The position numbers were made by a program, and so were the translations under genes. The notes beneath the pieces were generated by a model. The model saw only the letters and a program-made list of their open reading frames with translations, searched no databases and was not told where the DNA came from. From positions 186,001 through 250,000 of the forward strand of contig CAVRGJ010000003.1 in the NCBI GenBank assembly GCA_963720705.1: DNA of 64,000 nt, in the 5' to 3' direction. Positions 35,426 to 44,442 of this stretch are shown one piece after another. The DNA comes from DASWJZ01 sp963720705 (GTDB taxonomy: Bacteria; Pseudomonadota; Alphaproteobacteria; Rhizobiales; Afifellaceae). Every line of letters begins with the position of its first letter. Within the stretch, counting starts at the first letter, position 1.

Positions 35426-36166
35426 ATGCGGATCGCCGTTCTCGCCGACATCCACGGCAACATACATGCACTCGAAGCCGTGCTCGCCGACCTCGCGGCA
35501 CGCAAGGCCGACCTCGTCGTCAATCTCGGCGACTGCGCATCCGGGCCGCTATGGCCGCGCGAGACGATGGAGCGCCTGACCCACCTGGGCCTACCGACCG
35601 TGCGCGGCAATCACGATCGGCAGATCGCAACGCTTTCTCCAGAGGCGATGGGGCCGTCCGATCGCTACGCGTTCGACCAGATTACTCCGGAGCAGCGCGA
35701 GCACCTCGGCGCGCTCCCGTTCCGGCAGAACTTCGCGCACGGGATCGTCGCGTTCCACGCCACACCCAAAAGCGACGACATATACCTGACCGAGGAGATT
35801 GAAGGCGGACGCCTCGTCCGCAGCCACACGGACGCGATTGTGGAGCGACTGGGCACCATCGATGCGAAGCTCGTGCTGTGCGGCCACAGCCATCGCGCCC
35901 GAGTTATCCAGCTCACCGACGGACCGTCGATCCTCAATCCCGGCAGCGTCGGCTGCCCAGCCTACGAGGACACGACCTACGTCTCCGAATCGGGCACGCA
36001 TCACGCATGCTACGCCATCGTCGAAACCCGGCCACAGGAGGCGTTCGCCTTCGAACTTCACCTCGTGCCCTATCCATATCAGGAGGCGGCGCATCGGGCC
36101 GAGGCGAACGGCCGGCCGGAATGGGCGCATGGCCTGAGAACGGGCTTCATGCCGCAACTCGGCTGA
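35426..36166 (+). CDS. Metallophosphoesterase, YfcE/DiaA-like phosphodiesterase family
   Basis: A 246-residue calcineurin-like phosphoesterase. The metal-binding motifs are all there: MRIAVLADIHGNIHALEAVL (DxH), VNLGDCASGPLWP (GD), TVRGNHDRQ (GNHD), and CGHSHRARVIQL (GHSH near the end). A two-metal centre hydrolyses phosphate esters or diesters; the substrate is unknown. ATG 35426 is chosen over 35387 because the first strand begins there. It is monocistronic. Confidence 0.9.
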   Translation: MRIAVLADIHGNIHALEAVLADLAARKADLVVNLGDCASGPLWPRETMERLTHLGLPTVRGNHDRQIATLSPEAMGPSDRYAFDQITPEQREHLGALPFRQNFAHGIVAFHATPKSDDIYLTEEIEGGRLVRSHTDAIVERLGTIDAKLVLCGHSHRARVIQLTDGPSILNPGSVGCPAYEDTTYVSESGTHHACYAIVETRPQEAFAFELHLVPYPYQEAAHRAEANGRPEWAHGLRTGFMPQLG

Positions 36167-36271
36167 TCGCGCGACATCGTTCCGCCGCGCGCGGGTCGTC
36201 ATGCAACGCCTTCCCTTGCCCCTCCCCGTCACGCGGCATAGCTTCCCGCCGGCGAAAGAGATGCGCGTGCA

Positions 36272-37309
36272 ATGACGATTGCAAAGTCCGTCCTCGACCT
36301 CATTGGGAATACACCGCTTCTGCGCTTGCGACGCGCTTCGGAGGCGACGGGTTGCGAGATTCTCGGCAAGGCCGAGTTTCTGAACCCCGGACAGTCGGTG
36401 AAAGACCGCGCAGCGCTTTGGATCGTCCGCGCCGCTGAGCGCGACGGCTCGCTCAGGCCCGGCGGTACGATTGTCGAAGGAACGGCCGGCAACACCGGCA
36501 TCGGCCTCTCGCTTGTCGCGAAAGCACTCGGCTATCGCTCCGTCATCGTCATCCCGGAGACGCAGTCGGACGAGAAGAAGCTCGCTCTTCGGATCGGCGG
36601 CGCGACGCTGATCGAGGTGCCGGCGGTCCCTTACAAGAACCCGAACAACTACGTGAAGGTTTCCGGGCGCTTGGCGGCGCAGCTTTCGAAAACGGAAGAG
36701 GGCGGGGCGATCTGGGCCAACCAGTTCGACAACATTGCGAACCGCCAGGCGCATATCGAATCGACCGGCCCGGAAATCTGGGAGGCGACCGGCGGCAAGG
36801 TCGACGGCTTCGTATCGGCTGTCGGCACCGGCGGCACGCTCGCCGGAGTCGGCATGTTCCTGAAGGGCAAGAACGCCGCGATCAAGATCGGGCTCGCCGA
36901 TGTCCCCGGCGCGGCGCTTTACAATTTCTATGCGCACGGTGCGCTTAAGGCGGAAGGCTCCTCCATCACCGAAGGGATTGGTCAGGGCCGCATCACGGCG
37001 AACCTTAAGGACGCGCCGGTCGATATCGCTTGGGAGATACCCGACTCGGAATCTGTGACCCAGGTGTTCGACCTCGTCGAAGAGGGTTTCGTGATGGGCG
37101 GCTCGACCGGCGTCAACGTCGCCGGTGCGATCCGCATGGCGCGCGAGCTCGGCCCCGGCCATACGATCGTCACGGTGCTTTGCGACTACGGCAGCCGCTA
37201 CGCTTCGAAGCTCTTCAACCCCGCGTTCCTCCGCTCCAAGGACCTTCCCGTGCCGGGATGGCTCGCCGAGCGACCGAACGTGAAGGTTCCTTTCGAGAAA
37301 ACCGACTGA
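36272..37309 (+). CDS. cysK: Cysteine synthase A (O-acetylserine sulfhydrylase)
   Basis: A 345-residue PLP enzyme of the CysK/CBS family. The PLP lysine is Lys44 (PGQSVKDRAA), the substrate loop is EGTAGNTGIG, and the PLP phosphate loop is seen in AVGTGGTLAGVG. It converts O-acetylserine and sulfide to cysteine. It is slightly longer than typical CysK (310-325), with an extended C-terminus ending PVPGWLAERPNVKVPFEKTD. Its stop overlaps the alaX start (TGATG), so they are coupled. Confidence 0.9.
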   Translation: MTIAKSVLDLIGNTPLLRLRRASEATGCEILGKAEFLNPGQSVKDRAALWIVRAAERDGSLRPGGTIVEGTAGNTGIGLSLVAKALGYRSVIVIPETQSDEKKLALRIGGATLIEVPAVPYKNPNNYVKVSGRLAAQLSKTEEGGAIWANQFDNIANRQAHIESTGPEIWEATGGKVDGFVSAVGTGGTLAGVGMFLKGKNAAIKIGLADVPGAALYNFYAHGALKAEGSSITEGIGQGRITANLKDAPVDIAWEIPDSESVTQVFDLVEEGFVMGGSTGVNVAGAIRMARELGPGHTIVTVLCDYGSRYASKLFNPAFLRSKDLPVPGWLAERPNVKVPFEKTD

Positions 37310-38046
37310 TGCCCTTCGAGACATTGCCGCTTTTTCGCGATGACGCCTATCGGCGCGACTGCGAAGCGAAGATCGTGGCCCATTCCGAGAAGGGCGGCGT
37401 CATCCTCGACCGCACGGTCTTCTATGCCGCAAGCGGCGGTCAGCCCGGCGATACCGGGCGCCTCGTCGTCGCGGGCGGCGCGGTCGTGCCGATCGCGGCG
37501 ACCGTCTACGGCGAAGGCAAGTCGGAGATCGTGCACGTGCCCGCCTCCGGCGAGCCGCCCAAGCTCGGGATACCTGTGCTTGCCGAAATCGCCTGGGAGC
37601 GGCGTCACCGCCATATGCGCATGCACACGGCGCTGCATCTCCTCTGTTCGCTCGTGCCCTTCCCCGTCACCGGCGGCTCTATCGGCGCCGACGAGAGCCG
37701 CCTCGATTTCGACATCAGCGAAGCCGGAGTCGTCGACAAGGACGATCTGACGGAGCGGCTGATGGCGCTCGTCGCCGCCGATCATGCCGTGTCGACGCAC
37801 TGGATCTCCGACGAGGAGCTTGCCGACAATCCGGGTCTGATCCGTACGATGAGCGTGAAGCCGCCGACGGGAACCGGCCGCGTGCGGCTGGTCGCGATCG
37901 GCACCGACGGCTCGATCGACCTCCAACCCTGCGGCGGCACGCATGTACGCTCGACCGCCGAGATCGGCGGCATCGCCGTCAGCAAAATCGAGAAGAAGGG
38001 ACGGCAGAACCGCCGCATCCGTCTCGCCTTCACGGGAGCCGCATGA
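37309..38046 (+). CDS. Alanyl-tRNA editing protein, AlaX type
   Basis: A 245-residue free-standing editing domain related to the AlaRS editing domain. It hydrolyses Ser-tRNA(Ala), or in some members other mis-acylated tRNAs. Zinc ligands are in HMRMHTALHLL (HxxxH) and QPCGGTHVRS (C-x3-H). The N-terminal segment RDCEAKIVAHSEKGGVILDRTVFYAASGGQPGDTG is the usual beta-barrel entry. It is translationally linked to both cysK and sseA by overlapping start/stop codons, which suggests a role connected with sulfur amino acids, unproven. Confidence 0.9.
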   Translation: MPFETLPLFRDDAYRRDCEAKIVAHSEKGGVILDRTVFYAASGGQPGDTGRLVVAGGAVVPIAATVYGEGKSEIVHVPASGEPPKLGIPVLAEIAWERRHRHMRMHTALHLLCSLVPFPVTGGSIGADESRLDFDISEAGVVDKDDLTERLMALVAADHAVSTHWISDEELADNPGLIRTMSVKPPTGTGRVRLVAIGTDGSIDLQPCGGTHVRSTAEIGGIAVSKIEKKGRQNRRIRLAFTGAA

Positions 38047-38885
38047 GCGATCTTTTCGTCTCGCCGCAATGGCTCAGAGACCGCCTCAGCGATCCGAAGG
38101 TCAAGGTCGTGGACGGGTCCTGGTACCTTCCGGCCCAGAACCGCGACGCCAAGGCTGAATATCGCGCCGGCCATATTCCGGGCGCCGTCTTCTTCGACAT
38201 CGATGCGGTCGCCGATCCGAAGACCGACCTCCCCCACATGCTGCCCGACGCCCAGACTTTCGCCGCGGCCGTCGGCGCGCTCGGCCTTTCGGAGAGCGAC
38301 ACGATCGTCGTCTACGACGGGATGGGCCTTTTCTCCGCGCCACGCGTCTGGTGGAGCCTCAGGGCCTTTGGAGCCAAGGATGTGAGGGTGTTGGATGGCG
38401 GCCTTCCGGCTTGGGATGAAGCCGGCTACCCGAAGGAAGCGGGCGAAACGACGCCGAAGCCCGCACGCTTCTCCGCCACGTTCTCACCTGACCACGTGCG
38501 CCACTTCGAGGCGGTGCGCGCTGCCCTTGCCAACGGTGAGACGGTCGTGGATGCCCGCTCCGCCCCCCGCTTCCGCGGCGAGCTGCCGGAGCCGCGCCCG
38601 GGCCTTCCCTCCGGGCATATGCCGGGCGCCAAGAACCTTCACTACGAGACGCTTTCGGATGCTCACGGCCGTCTCGTTCCGCCGGCGCGAATTCGCGAGC
38701 TTTTCAAGCAAGCTAACGTCGATCTCTCAGCGCCCGTGATAACGACCTGCGGCTCCGGGATCACGGCAGCGACGCTGCTTCTCGCGCTCGCCGCGGTCGG
38801 CAAGGACGACGTCGCGGTTTATGACGGCTCGTGGGCTGATTGGGGTTCCCGCCCCGGCGCTCCTATTGCGAAAGGGCCGGCGTGA
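38043..38885 (+). CDS. sseA: 3-mercaptopyruvate sulfurtransferase
   Basis: A 280-residue tandem rhodanese. The N-terminal inactive domain (VVDGSWYLPAQNRDAKAEYRAGHIPGAVFFDID) and C-terminal active domain are clear, with catalytic Cys236 in TTCGSGITAATL; the CGSG loop is typical of SseA rather than thiosulfate sulfurtransferase. It moves sulfur from 3-mercaptopyruvate to an acceptor. It overlaps alaX (ATGA) and the next gene (GTGA). Confidence 0.92.
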   Translation: MSDLFVSPQWLRDRLSDPKVKVVDGSWYLPAQNRDAKAEYRAGHIPGAVFFDIDAVADPKTDLPHMLPDAQTFAAAVGALGLSESDTIVVYDGMGLFSAPRVWWSLRAFGAKDVRVLDGGLPAWDEAGYPKEAGETTPKPARFSATFSPDHVRHFEAVRAALANGETVVDARSAPRFRGELPEPRPGLPSGHMPGAKNLHYETLSDAHGRLVPPARIRELFKQANVDLSAPVITTCGSGITAATLLLALAAVGKDDVAVYDGSWADWGSRPGAPIAKGPA

Positions 38886-39458
38886 AAGGGGCGGTGAAAA
38901 GCAAGGTCGTCGAGACGACGGTGACCTATCTCGCGATGGAGGCTCGGCCCGCGCAACTCCCGCCGATGCCAAGCGCGCCCCGCCTCGCTCTGATGAAGGC
39001 GGAGAAGAATTCCGCTCCACTTCTACCGCTATCTCTACAGTGCCGTCGGAGGGAGTTGGCTCTGGGTCGAGCGCCTCGCGCTCACGGACGAAGAGCTTTC
39101 CAAGAAGATTCATGCCGCTGGGATCGATGTCTTCGTGCTTTACGCAAACGGCGCGCCGGCCGGCTATTACGAGCTCGACCGCCGCGATCCGTCGGACGTT
39201 CGCCTCGCCTATTTCGGACTGATGCAGGAATGGACCGGAATGCGGATCGGGCCCTGGTTTCTGGGTTCGGCAATTGCGGAAGCCTTCGCGCGCGGCGCGA
39301 AGGAGCTCAAGGTAAATACCTGCACCTTCGACCATCCGGCGGCCTTACCGCTCTATCAGAGACTCGGCTTCGCACCGGTCAGGCGGGAGAACCGGCAGAT
39401 CAAGATTCCTGCCGGGATGCCGGTCCCAAGCCATATTGCTGCCCGCATGCAACTGTGA
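38882..39458 (+). pseudogene. GNAT-family N-acetyltransferase, with one-base frameshift
   Basis: One acetyltransferase is split over two frames. The first half, from GTG 38882 (overlapping sseA), reads VETTVTYLAMEARPAQLPP...LALMKAEK; the second reads PLHFYRYLYSAVGGSWLWVERL and on through LYQRLGFAPV to QL*. At 39007-39012 the sequence AAGAATTCC should be AAGATTCC: removing one A joins the frames (MKAEKIPLHFYRYLY). The total length, 577 nt, is 3n+1. The acetyl-CoA site region (GMRIGPWFLGSAIAEAF) is intact. Confidence 0.85.
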
Positions 39459-39531
39459 ATACGGAACCACCGCGGGTAAGTCACGTTCCCGCTTCGACCG
39501 AGGGGGCTTGGTCAAAGGGGAAACGATTCCT

Positions 39532-41412
39532 ATGCGCCTTCGATTCTATCTGCTTGCCGGTGCGGTTCTTCCTTTCGCGTTGAATTTTCCCGCAATTGCG
39601 CTCGACCGATCCTCGCCGAGGCTCCTTCAGCTCGCCCAGAACGACGCGCAGCCATGCCCGGAAGGTCAGGAGTGTCCGCCGCCAGAGCAGCAACCTCCTG
39701 CGGCGGAGCAGCCCCCGGCGGAACAGCCGCCGGCGGAGCAACCGCCGGCCGAGACGGCGCCAGCGGAGCAGGCTCCTGCCGCGCAGGCCCCAGCCGAAGA
39801 GCCCCCCGCGCAGGCCCCCGCTGAAGAGGCGCCGGCTGCTGAGCCGCCCGCCCAGGAGCAGCCGGCGGCTGAGCCGCCTCCGGCCGAGCAACCGCCTGCG
39901 GAGCAACCTCCCACGGCGGAACCGGCGGCTGAGCCGCCTCCTGCCGAGCAACCGCCTGCGGAGCAACCTCCCGCAGCGGAACCGGCGCCGGAGCAGCAAC
40001 CGACGGAGCAGGCTCCTGAGGAACCGCCTGTGCCGGAGCTGCCCGGGCCTGAGGAAACGCAGCAGGCTCCGCCCCAGCCGGAGCTGCCCGCGGTGGAACA
40101 GGCTCAGCCGCAGCAGACGACAACCGAGCAGCCAACCGCCGAGCCGGCGGCACCCGAGCAGCCTGCAGAGCAGAACACTCACCGGCGCCAGCGTCAGCAG
40201 CAGCAGGAAGGTACCGGCCAGCAGCAGCCCGAGGCTCAGCAGCCGGCGCAACAGGAAGCCGCACAGCCTCCCGCTGCGGCGACGCCACCGGCCCCGCAGG
40301 AATCGACCGTCGAGCAGCAACTCGAGGCACAAGGCGACACCGAGGAAGCGAAGAAGGTCCGCTCGCTTCGCGACCAGTTGCTAGAGCAGCTGCAGCAGGC
40401 GATCGGCGTCCAGCCGCAACAGCAGCAGCCGCAGCAACAAGAGCAGACCGACAACAATCGGCGCGACCGCAATCGCCCGGGAAACCGCGACCAACAAGGC
40501 CAGCAAGACAATTCCGGCGGCGACAATGGCTGGTGGAACCGCGGTCAGGATCGCGGCGACGTAGTCGAGCAGCGCGGCGGCCGTATCATCATCGATCTCG
40601 GCGGCGGCAACGTCTACGTCGAGTCGGTCGTCCCCGATGAAGGCGATCGTCTGCTCTACGGCGCCGACAACGTCGAGGTGCAAGACCTCCCGCACGGCCG
40701 CACGCGCACGATCCTGCATCGGCCGAATGGTGTGGACATCGTCACCATCCGCGACCGCAACGGCAACATCATCAAGCGTAGCCGCTTCCTGGCGGACGGC
40801 CGCGAGATCGTACTGATCGACAACCGCTATCCTGACAACGGAGCCGCGCCGCCTCCGCCGATCCTTAACAACGTGCCGCCGCCGCGTGTACGAATCCCGC
40901 GCGACCGCTACGTCGTCGATCTCGGCCGCGCTTCCGATGCGGATATCCGCGGCGCGCTCCTCGCTCCACTTGTGCAGCCGATCGCGCGGCCCTACACGCT
41001 CGATGAGGTGCTCCGGAACGAGCAGGTGCGCGCCTACTCACCGCGGATCGACCTCGACACCATCACCTTCGACTTCGGCAGCGCCACCATCAGCGACAGC
41101 CAGATGGGCGCGCTCTACGAGCTCGGCCAGGTGATGGAGGAAGTGATCGCAGACAACCCCGACGAGGTCTACCTGATCGAGGGCCATACCGACGCAGTCG
41201 GCTCAGACTACGACAACCTGATCCTCTCCGATCAGCGCGCCGAGGCGGTCGCAACGGCGCTTTCGCAGAACTTCGACATCCCACCGGAGAACCTCGTCAC
41301 CGAGGGCTACGGCGAGCAGTTTCTGAAGATCGACACGCAGGGCCCGGAGCGGCGGAACCGCCGCGCGACGGTGCGCCGCGTGACGGAGCTTCTGCAGGCC
41401 GAGAACCAATAG
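39532..41412 (+). CDS. OmpA-family protein with a long Pro/Ala/Glu/Gln-rich region
   Basis: A 626-residue envelope protein. A signal peptide (MRLRFYLLAGAVLPFALNFPAIA) precedes a disordered low-complexity region (about 45-300) of repeated PAEQPPAEQPP-like units. A short Gln/Asn-rich stretch and a unique domain (about 345-480) follow. The C-terminal OmpA/Pal peptidoglycan-binding domain (about 505-626) has YLIEGHTDAVGSDYDNLILSDQRAEAV and ENLVTEGYGE. It probably ties the outer membrane to peptidoglycan through a long spacer. The ribosome site AAAGGGGAAACG sets the start; a terminator follows. Confidence 0.85.
   Translation: MRLRFYLLAGAVLPFALNFPAIALDRSSPRLLQLAQNDAQPCPEGQECPPPEQQPPAAEQPPAEQPPAEQPPAETAPAEQAPAAQAPAEEPPAQAPAEEAPAAEPPAQEQPAAEPPPAEQPPAEQPPTAEPAAEPPPAEQPPAEQPPAAEPAPEQQPTEQAPEEPPVPELPGPEETQQAPPQPELPAVEQAQPQQTTTEQPTAEPAAPEQPAEQNTHRRQRQQQQEGTGQQQPEAQQPAQQEAAQPPAAATPPAPQESTVEQQLEAQGDTEEAKKVRSLRDQLLEQLQQAIGVQPQQQQPQQQEQTDNNRRDRNRPGNRDQQGQQDNSGGDNGWWNRGQDRGDVVEQRGGRIIIDLGGGNVYVESVVPDEGDRLLYGADNVEVQDLPHGRTRTILHRPNGVDIVTIRDRNGNIIKRSRFLADGREIVLIDNRYPDNGAAPPPPILNNVPPPRVRIPRDRYVVDLGRASDADIRGALLAPLVQPIARPYTLDEVLRNEQVRAYSPRIDLDTITFDFGSATISDSQMGALYELGQVMEEVIADNPDEVYLIEGHTDAVGSDYDNLILSDQRAEAVATALSQNFDIPPENLVTEGYGEQFLKIDTQGPERRNRRATVRRVTELLQAENQ
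39695..40010 (+). repeat. Low-complexity tandem repeats coding for Pro/Ala/Glu/Gln
   Basis: Repeated codon blocks encode PPAEQ-type units. At least one unit of about 60 bp, starting GCCGAGCAACCGCCTGCG, occurs twice in near-identical form (about 39880-39940 and 39942-40000). Such repeats can expand or contract by slippage. Confidence 0.7.
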
Positions 41413-41436
41413 GCGCACGAGTTGCACAAGGACGCA

Positions 41437-41470
41437 GCGCCCGGGCCCCTGCCCGGGCGCATTTCATTTC
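41437..41470 (+). terminator. Terminator after the OmpA-family gene
   Basis: A perfect 10-bp stem GCGCCCGGGC / GCCCGGGCGC with loop CCCT (41437-41460), followed by ATTTCATTTC. Confidence 0.85.
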
Positions 41471-41528
41471 CACCATATGAGACCGCCCGCCTTGCCTTCG
41501 CGCCATCCGGTCGCCTAGACGCTCGCTC

Positions 41529-43427
41529 ATGCTGCAGATCGCCGATCTCACGCTCCGCATTGCGGGCCGCCCGTTGATTGAGGGCGCCAACTTGACGCTG
41601 CCGGCCGGCGCAAAGGCGGGTCTTGTCGGTCGCAACGGCGCCGGCAAGACGACGCTCTTTCGTGCCATCGTCGGCGACATCGCACCCGACGCGGGTTCGA
41701 TCTCTCTGCCGAAGGGCACGCGCATCGGCCGGGTCGAGCAGGAGGCGCCGAGCGGGCCACGGACGCTGATCGAAACGGTGCTTGCGGCCGACCGCGAACG
41801 CACGGTGCTCCTCGCCGAGGCCGAGCACGCCCACGATCCAAATCGCATCGCCGAAATTCATACGCGGCTCACCGACATCGGCGCGCATGCCGCCGAGGCT
41901 CGCGCCGCGCGCATCTTGGCCGGGCTCGGCTTCGACGCTCAGGCGCAGGGCCGTCCGTGCTCGGATTTCTCCGGCGGCTGGCGCATGCGCGTCGCGCTTG
42001 CCGCCCTTCTCTTCGACGAACCCGACCTCCTGCTCCTCGACGAGCCCACCAACTACCTCGATCTCGAAGGCACGCTGTGGCTCGAGCGTTATCTCGCGCG
42101 CTACCCTCACACCGTGATCGTCATCAGCCACGACCGCGATCTTCTGAACACGGCGGTCGACTCCATCGTCCATCTCACTAAGCGGAAGCTGACGCTATGG
42201 CGCGGCAGCTACGATTCCTTCGAGCGCCAGTATCGCGAGCGGCAAGCGCTGCAGGAGAAGCAGCGGCAAAAGCAGATGGCGGAGCGCAAGCACATGCAGG
42301 CCTTCGTCGACCGCTTCCGCTACAAGGCCTCGAAAGCACGGCAAGCGCAGTCGCGCTTGAAAGCCATCGCCAAGCTGCAGCCGATCGCGGAGATCACGCA
42401 GGAGCACGCGATCCCTTTCCGCTTCCCCGATCCGGAGAAGCCGCTCTCGCCGCCGATCATCCGCATGGAGGGCGTTGCCGTCGGCTATGCGCCCGGGCAC
42501 GCGGTGCTCTCGCAGCTCGACCTTCGCATCGACGACGACGACCGCATCGCCCTCCTCGGCCAGAACGGCAACGGCAAATCCACGTTCGCCAAGCTCGTTG
42601 CCGAGACGCTTACGCCCGAGGCCGGCGAGATCACACGGGCTTCGAAGCTCAAGATTGGCTTCTTCGCGCAACATCAGCTTGAAGCGCTGCGGCCGGAGTT
42701 CTCCGCCTACGACCACGTGCGCGCGTTGATGCCCGGCGCTCCCGAGGCGAAGGTCCGCGCCCGCACCGCGCAGATGGGCCTCACAACCGAGAAGATGGCG
42801 ACCGCCGCGGAAAATCTTTCTGGCGGCGAGAAGGCGCGCCTGATGATGGGGCTCGCGGCTTTCGGCGCGCCGCAGCTTCTGATCCTCGACGAACCGACGA
42901 ACCACCTCGACATCGACAGCCGCGAGGCGCTGGTGCATGCGCTGAACGACTATTCGGGCGCGGTCATTCTCATCACTCACGACCGTCACCTGATCGAAGC
43001 CTGCGCCGACCGGTTGTGGCTCGTCGCGAACGGCACCGTCACGCCCTTCGATGGCGACATCGAGGACTATCGCAGACAGGTGCTCGGCATTGCGCCATCG
43101 GCACGTGCGGAGGAGACCGCGCTGAAGCCGTCGGCCTCACCCTCGCAGAAGGACACCCGCCGCGAGGCGGCGCAGCGGCGCGAGGCGCTCGCACCGCTGC
43201 GTAAGAAGATCAAGGACGTCGAGCGCCGGATCGAGAAGCTCCGCGCCGCGATCGAAGACTTCGACCGGAAGCTCGCCGCGCCCGACCTCTACGCGAGCGA
43301 CCCCGACGGCGCGGCGCGGCTTGCCAAGGCGCGCGCCGAGCGCGTGCACGATTTCGTCCGCGCTGAGTCCGATTGGCTCGACCTCTCGACCGAGCTTGAG
43401 GCGCAGGAGGAAGCGGTCTCCGGCTGA
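41529..43427 (+). CDS. ABC-F family ATPase (Uup/YheS-like)
   Basis: A 632-residue soluble double ATPase of the ABC-F family, with no membrane region. Domain 1 has GRNGAGKTT, FSGGWRMRVALAALLF and LLLLDEPTNYLD; domain 2 has GQNGNGKST, LSGGEKARLMMGL and LILDEPTNHLD. Between them is the basic ABC-F linker (RQALQEKQRQKQMAERKHMQAFVDRFRYKASKARQAQSRLK). The C-terminus is a coiled coil (LRKKIKDVERRIEKLRAAIEDFDRKL) as in Uup. ABC-F proteins act on ribosomes. The stop lies two bases from the convergent small gene. Confidence 0.92.
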   Translation: MLQIADLTLRIAGRPLIEGANLTLPAGAKAGLVGRNGAGKTTLFRAIVGDIAPDAGSISLPKGTRIGRVEQEAPSGPRTLIETVLAADRERTVLLAEAEHAHDPNRIAEIHTRLTDIGAHAAEARAARILAGLGFDAQAQGRPCSDFSGGWRMRVALAALLFDEPDLLLLDEPTNYLDLEGTLWLERYLARYPHTVIVISHDRDLLNTAVDSIVHLTKRKLTLWRGSYDSFERQYRERQALQEKQRQKQMAERKHMQAFVDRFRYKASKARQAQSRLKAIAKLQPIAEITQEHAIPFRFPDPEKPLSPPIIRMEGVAVGYAPGHAVLSQLDLRIDDDDRIALLGQNGNGKSTFAKLVAETLTPEAGEITRASKLKIGFFAQHQLEALRPEFSAYDHVRALMPGAPEAKVRARTAQMGLTTEKMATAAENLSGGEKARLMMGLAAFGAPQLLILDEPTNHLDIDSREALVHALNDYSGAVILITHDRHLIEACADRLWLVANGTVTPFDGDIEDYRRQVLGIAPSARAEETALKPSASPSQKDTRREAAQRREALAPLRKKIKDVERRIEKLRAAIEDFDRKLAAPDLYASDPDGAARLAKARAERVHDFVRAESDWLDLSTELEAQEEAVSG

Positions 43428-43429
43428 GC

Positions 43430-43888
43430 TCAGTGGGCGAGCTTGTAACCGAAGTCGTATTCACTACCCTCGGCGTTGCGCGCGTGCAAAGCCATCTCGC
43501 CCTTGGCGCCCGTATAGGTGCCGGTCCCGCCTGTCACCGAGAGCACGGAATCGCCGGCGTCGAGATAGGGGCCTTCAACCGTGATCTGGCCGTCCTTCAG
43601 AGTCAGCGTCCAAAAACATTCCCAGGCCACGCCGACGACGGTGCGAACACACCAGCCGTTGTCGCTTCCGACCTGATCCTTGTTCGCCTCGTCGTAGACG
43701 GGATTGGCGAAGGTCAGGATGTCACCGACGCTGTCGTCCTCGTCGCCCGTGTCCGTGACCGTGTCTGAATCGGCATGCTCGACGAACTTCATCGACTGCA
43801 TGTCATCGGCGTAGGCTCCCCCGCCGGAATAGAGCGCAGCAAGGCTTGCCGCCGCGGCGAACACGGCGAGGCGCGAAAGTGTGACCAT
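43430..43888 (-). CDS. Secreted allene-oxide-cyclase / dirigent-like barrel protein
   Basis: A 152-residue exported protein. The signal peptide ends near GGGAYADD. The mature part has the pattern of the allene oxide cyclase-like barrel: SVGDILTFANPVYDEANKDQVG, then WCVRTVVGVAWECFWTLTL, and SVTGGTGTYTGAKGEM. In plants such barrels are allene oxide cyclases or dirigent proteins; bacterial members have no assigned function. The assignment is by pattern and not tested. The two cysteines may form a disulfide. Convergent with the ABC-F gene, with no room for a terminator. Confidence 0.6.
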   Translation of the reverse strand: MVTLSRLAVFAAAASLAALYSGGGAYADDMQSMKFVEHADSDTVTDTGDEDDSVGDILTFANPVYDEANKDQVGSDNGWCVRTVVGVAWECFWTLTLKDGQITVEGPYLDAGDSVLSVTGGTGTYTGAKGEMALHARNAEGSEYDFGYKLAH

Positions 43889-43985
43889 GGAAAAGTCCTC
43901 CCAACCCGGCGCGAACGGTGCCGAGCCAAGGAAAGCTACTCCCGGCGCTTAGGACTTTGAAGATGGCGCGCGCTGAGACTTTGTC

Positions 43986-44435
43986 TCAAGCCTGCTTCGT
44001 CCAGCGCCCGTCCTCGTCCTGCCGCCAGTACGTGGCCTCATGGCCGCCGGCGCGTGCCGCCTTCCAAGCCGCCCGCGATCTCTCGATCGCCTCGCCGTCG
44101 GCGGCATCGAAGATGAAGACCGTGCGCTCGTAGCCTAAAAAGTCGGACGCATCGGCGCCGTCGACGAGAAAGCGGACGGTCGCACCGTTGGGGTTGTCCT
44201 CCCCGACCGTCAGGAAGATCGGCTGCTCCCCGGCATTTCCATCCGCAGCAGCACCGTGCGGCAGGAAGGACGCGTCGTCGAACGACCAAAGATGTGCGTT
44301 GAGCGCTTCCAAGCGTTCTTCCGAGCCGATCTTCACCAGGGCGCGCCAGCCGCGCTCGAGGCTCCGCTGCAAAAGCCCCGGCAGCGCCGCCTCAAGCGAC
44401 TGCCGCTCAAGCTGGTAGAAGAGGATCTCGGCCAC
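43986..44435 (-). CDS. holC: DNA polymerase III chi subunit
   Basis: A 149-residue HolC protein linking the clamp loader to SSB. Family hallmarks are AEILFYQLERQSLEAALPGLLQRSLERGWRALVKIGSEERLEALNAHLWSFDDASFLPHG and the ending GHEATYWRQDEDGRWTKQA. The start is taken as GTG 44435, seven bases after the pepA stop. A TGAGAC-TTT-GTCTCA hairpin (43974-43988) overlaps the holC stop. pepA-holC is a standard pair in alphaproteobacteria. Confidence 0.9.
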   Translation of the reverse strand: MAEILFYQLERQSLEAALPGLLQRSLERGWRALVKIGSEERLEALNAHLWSFDDASFLPHGAAADGNAGEQPIFLTVGEDNPNGATVRFLVDGADASDFLGYERTVFIFDAADGEAIERSRAAWKAARAGGHEATYWRQDEDGRWTKQA

Positions 44436-44442
44436 CGAGCCG

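Noticed and set aside
39481..40332. Minus-strand Arg/Leu-rich frame opposite the OmpA repeats
   Set aside because: A consequence of the repeated codons of the real gene; no start signals or domain.
43974..43988. TGAGAC-TTT-GTCTCA hairpin at the holC stop as a terminator
   Set aside because: Only six pairs with a three-base loop and no T-run on the minus strand.
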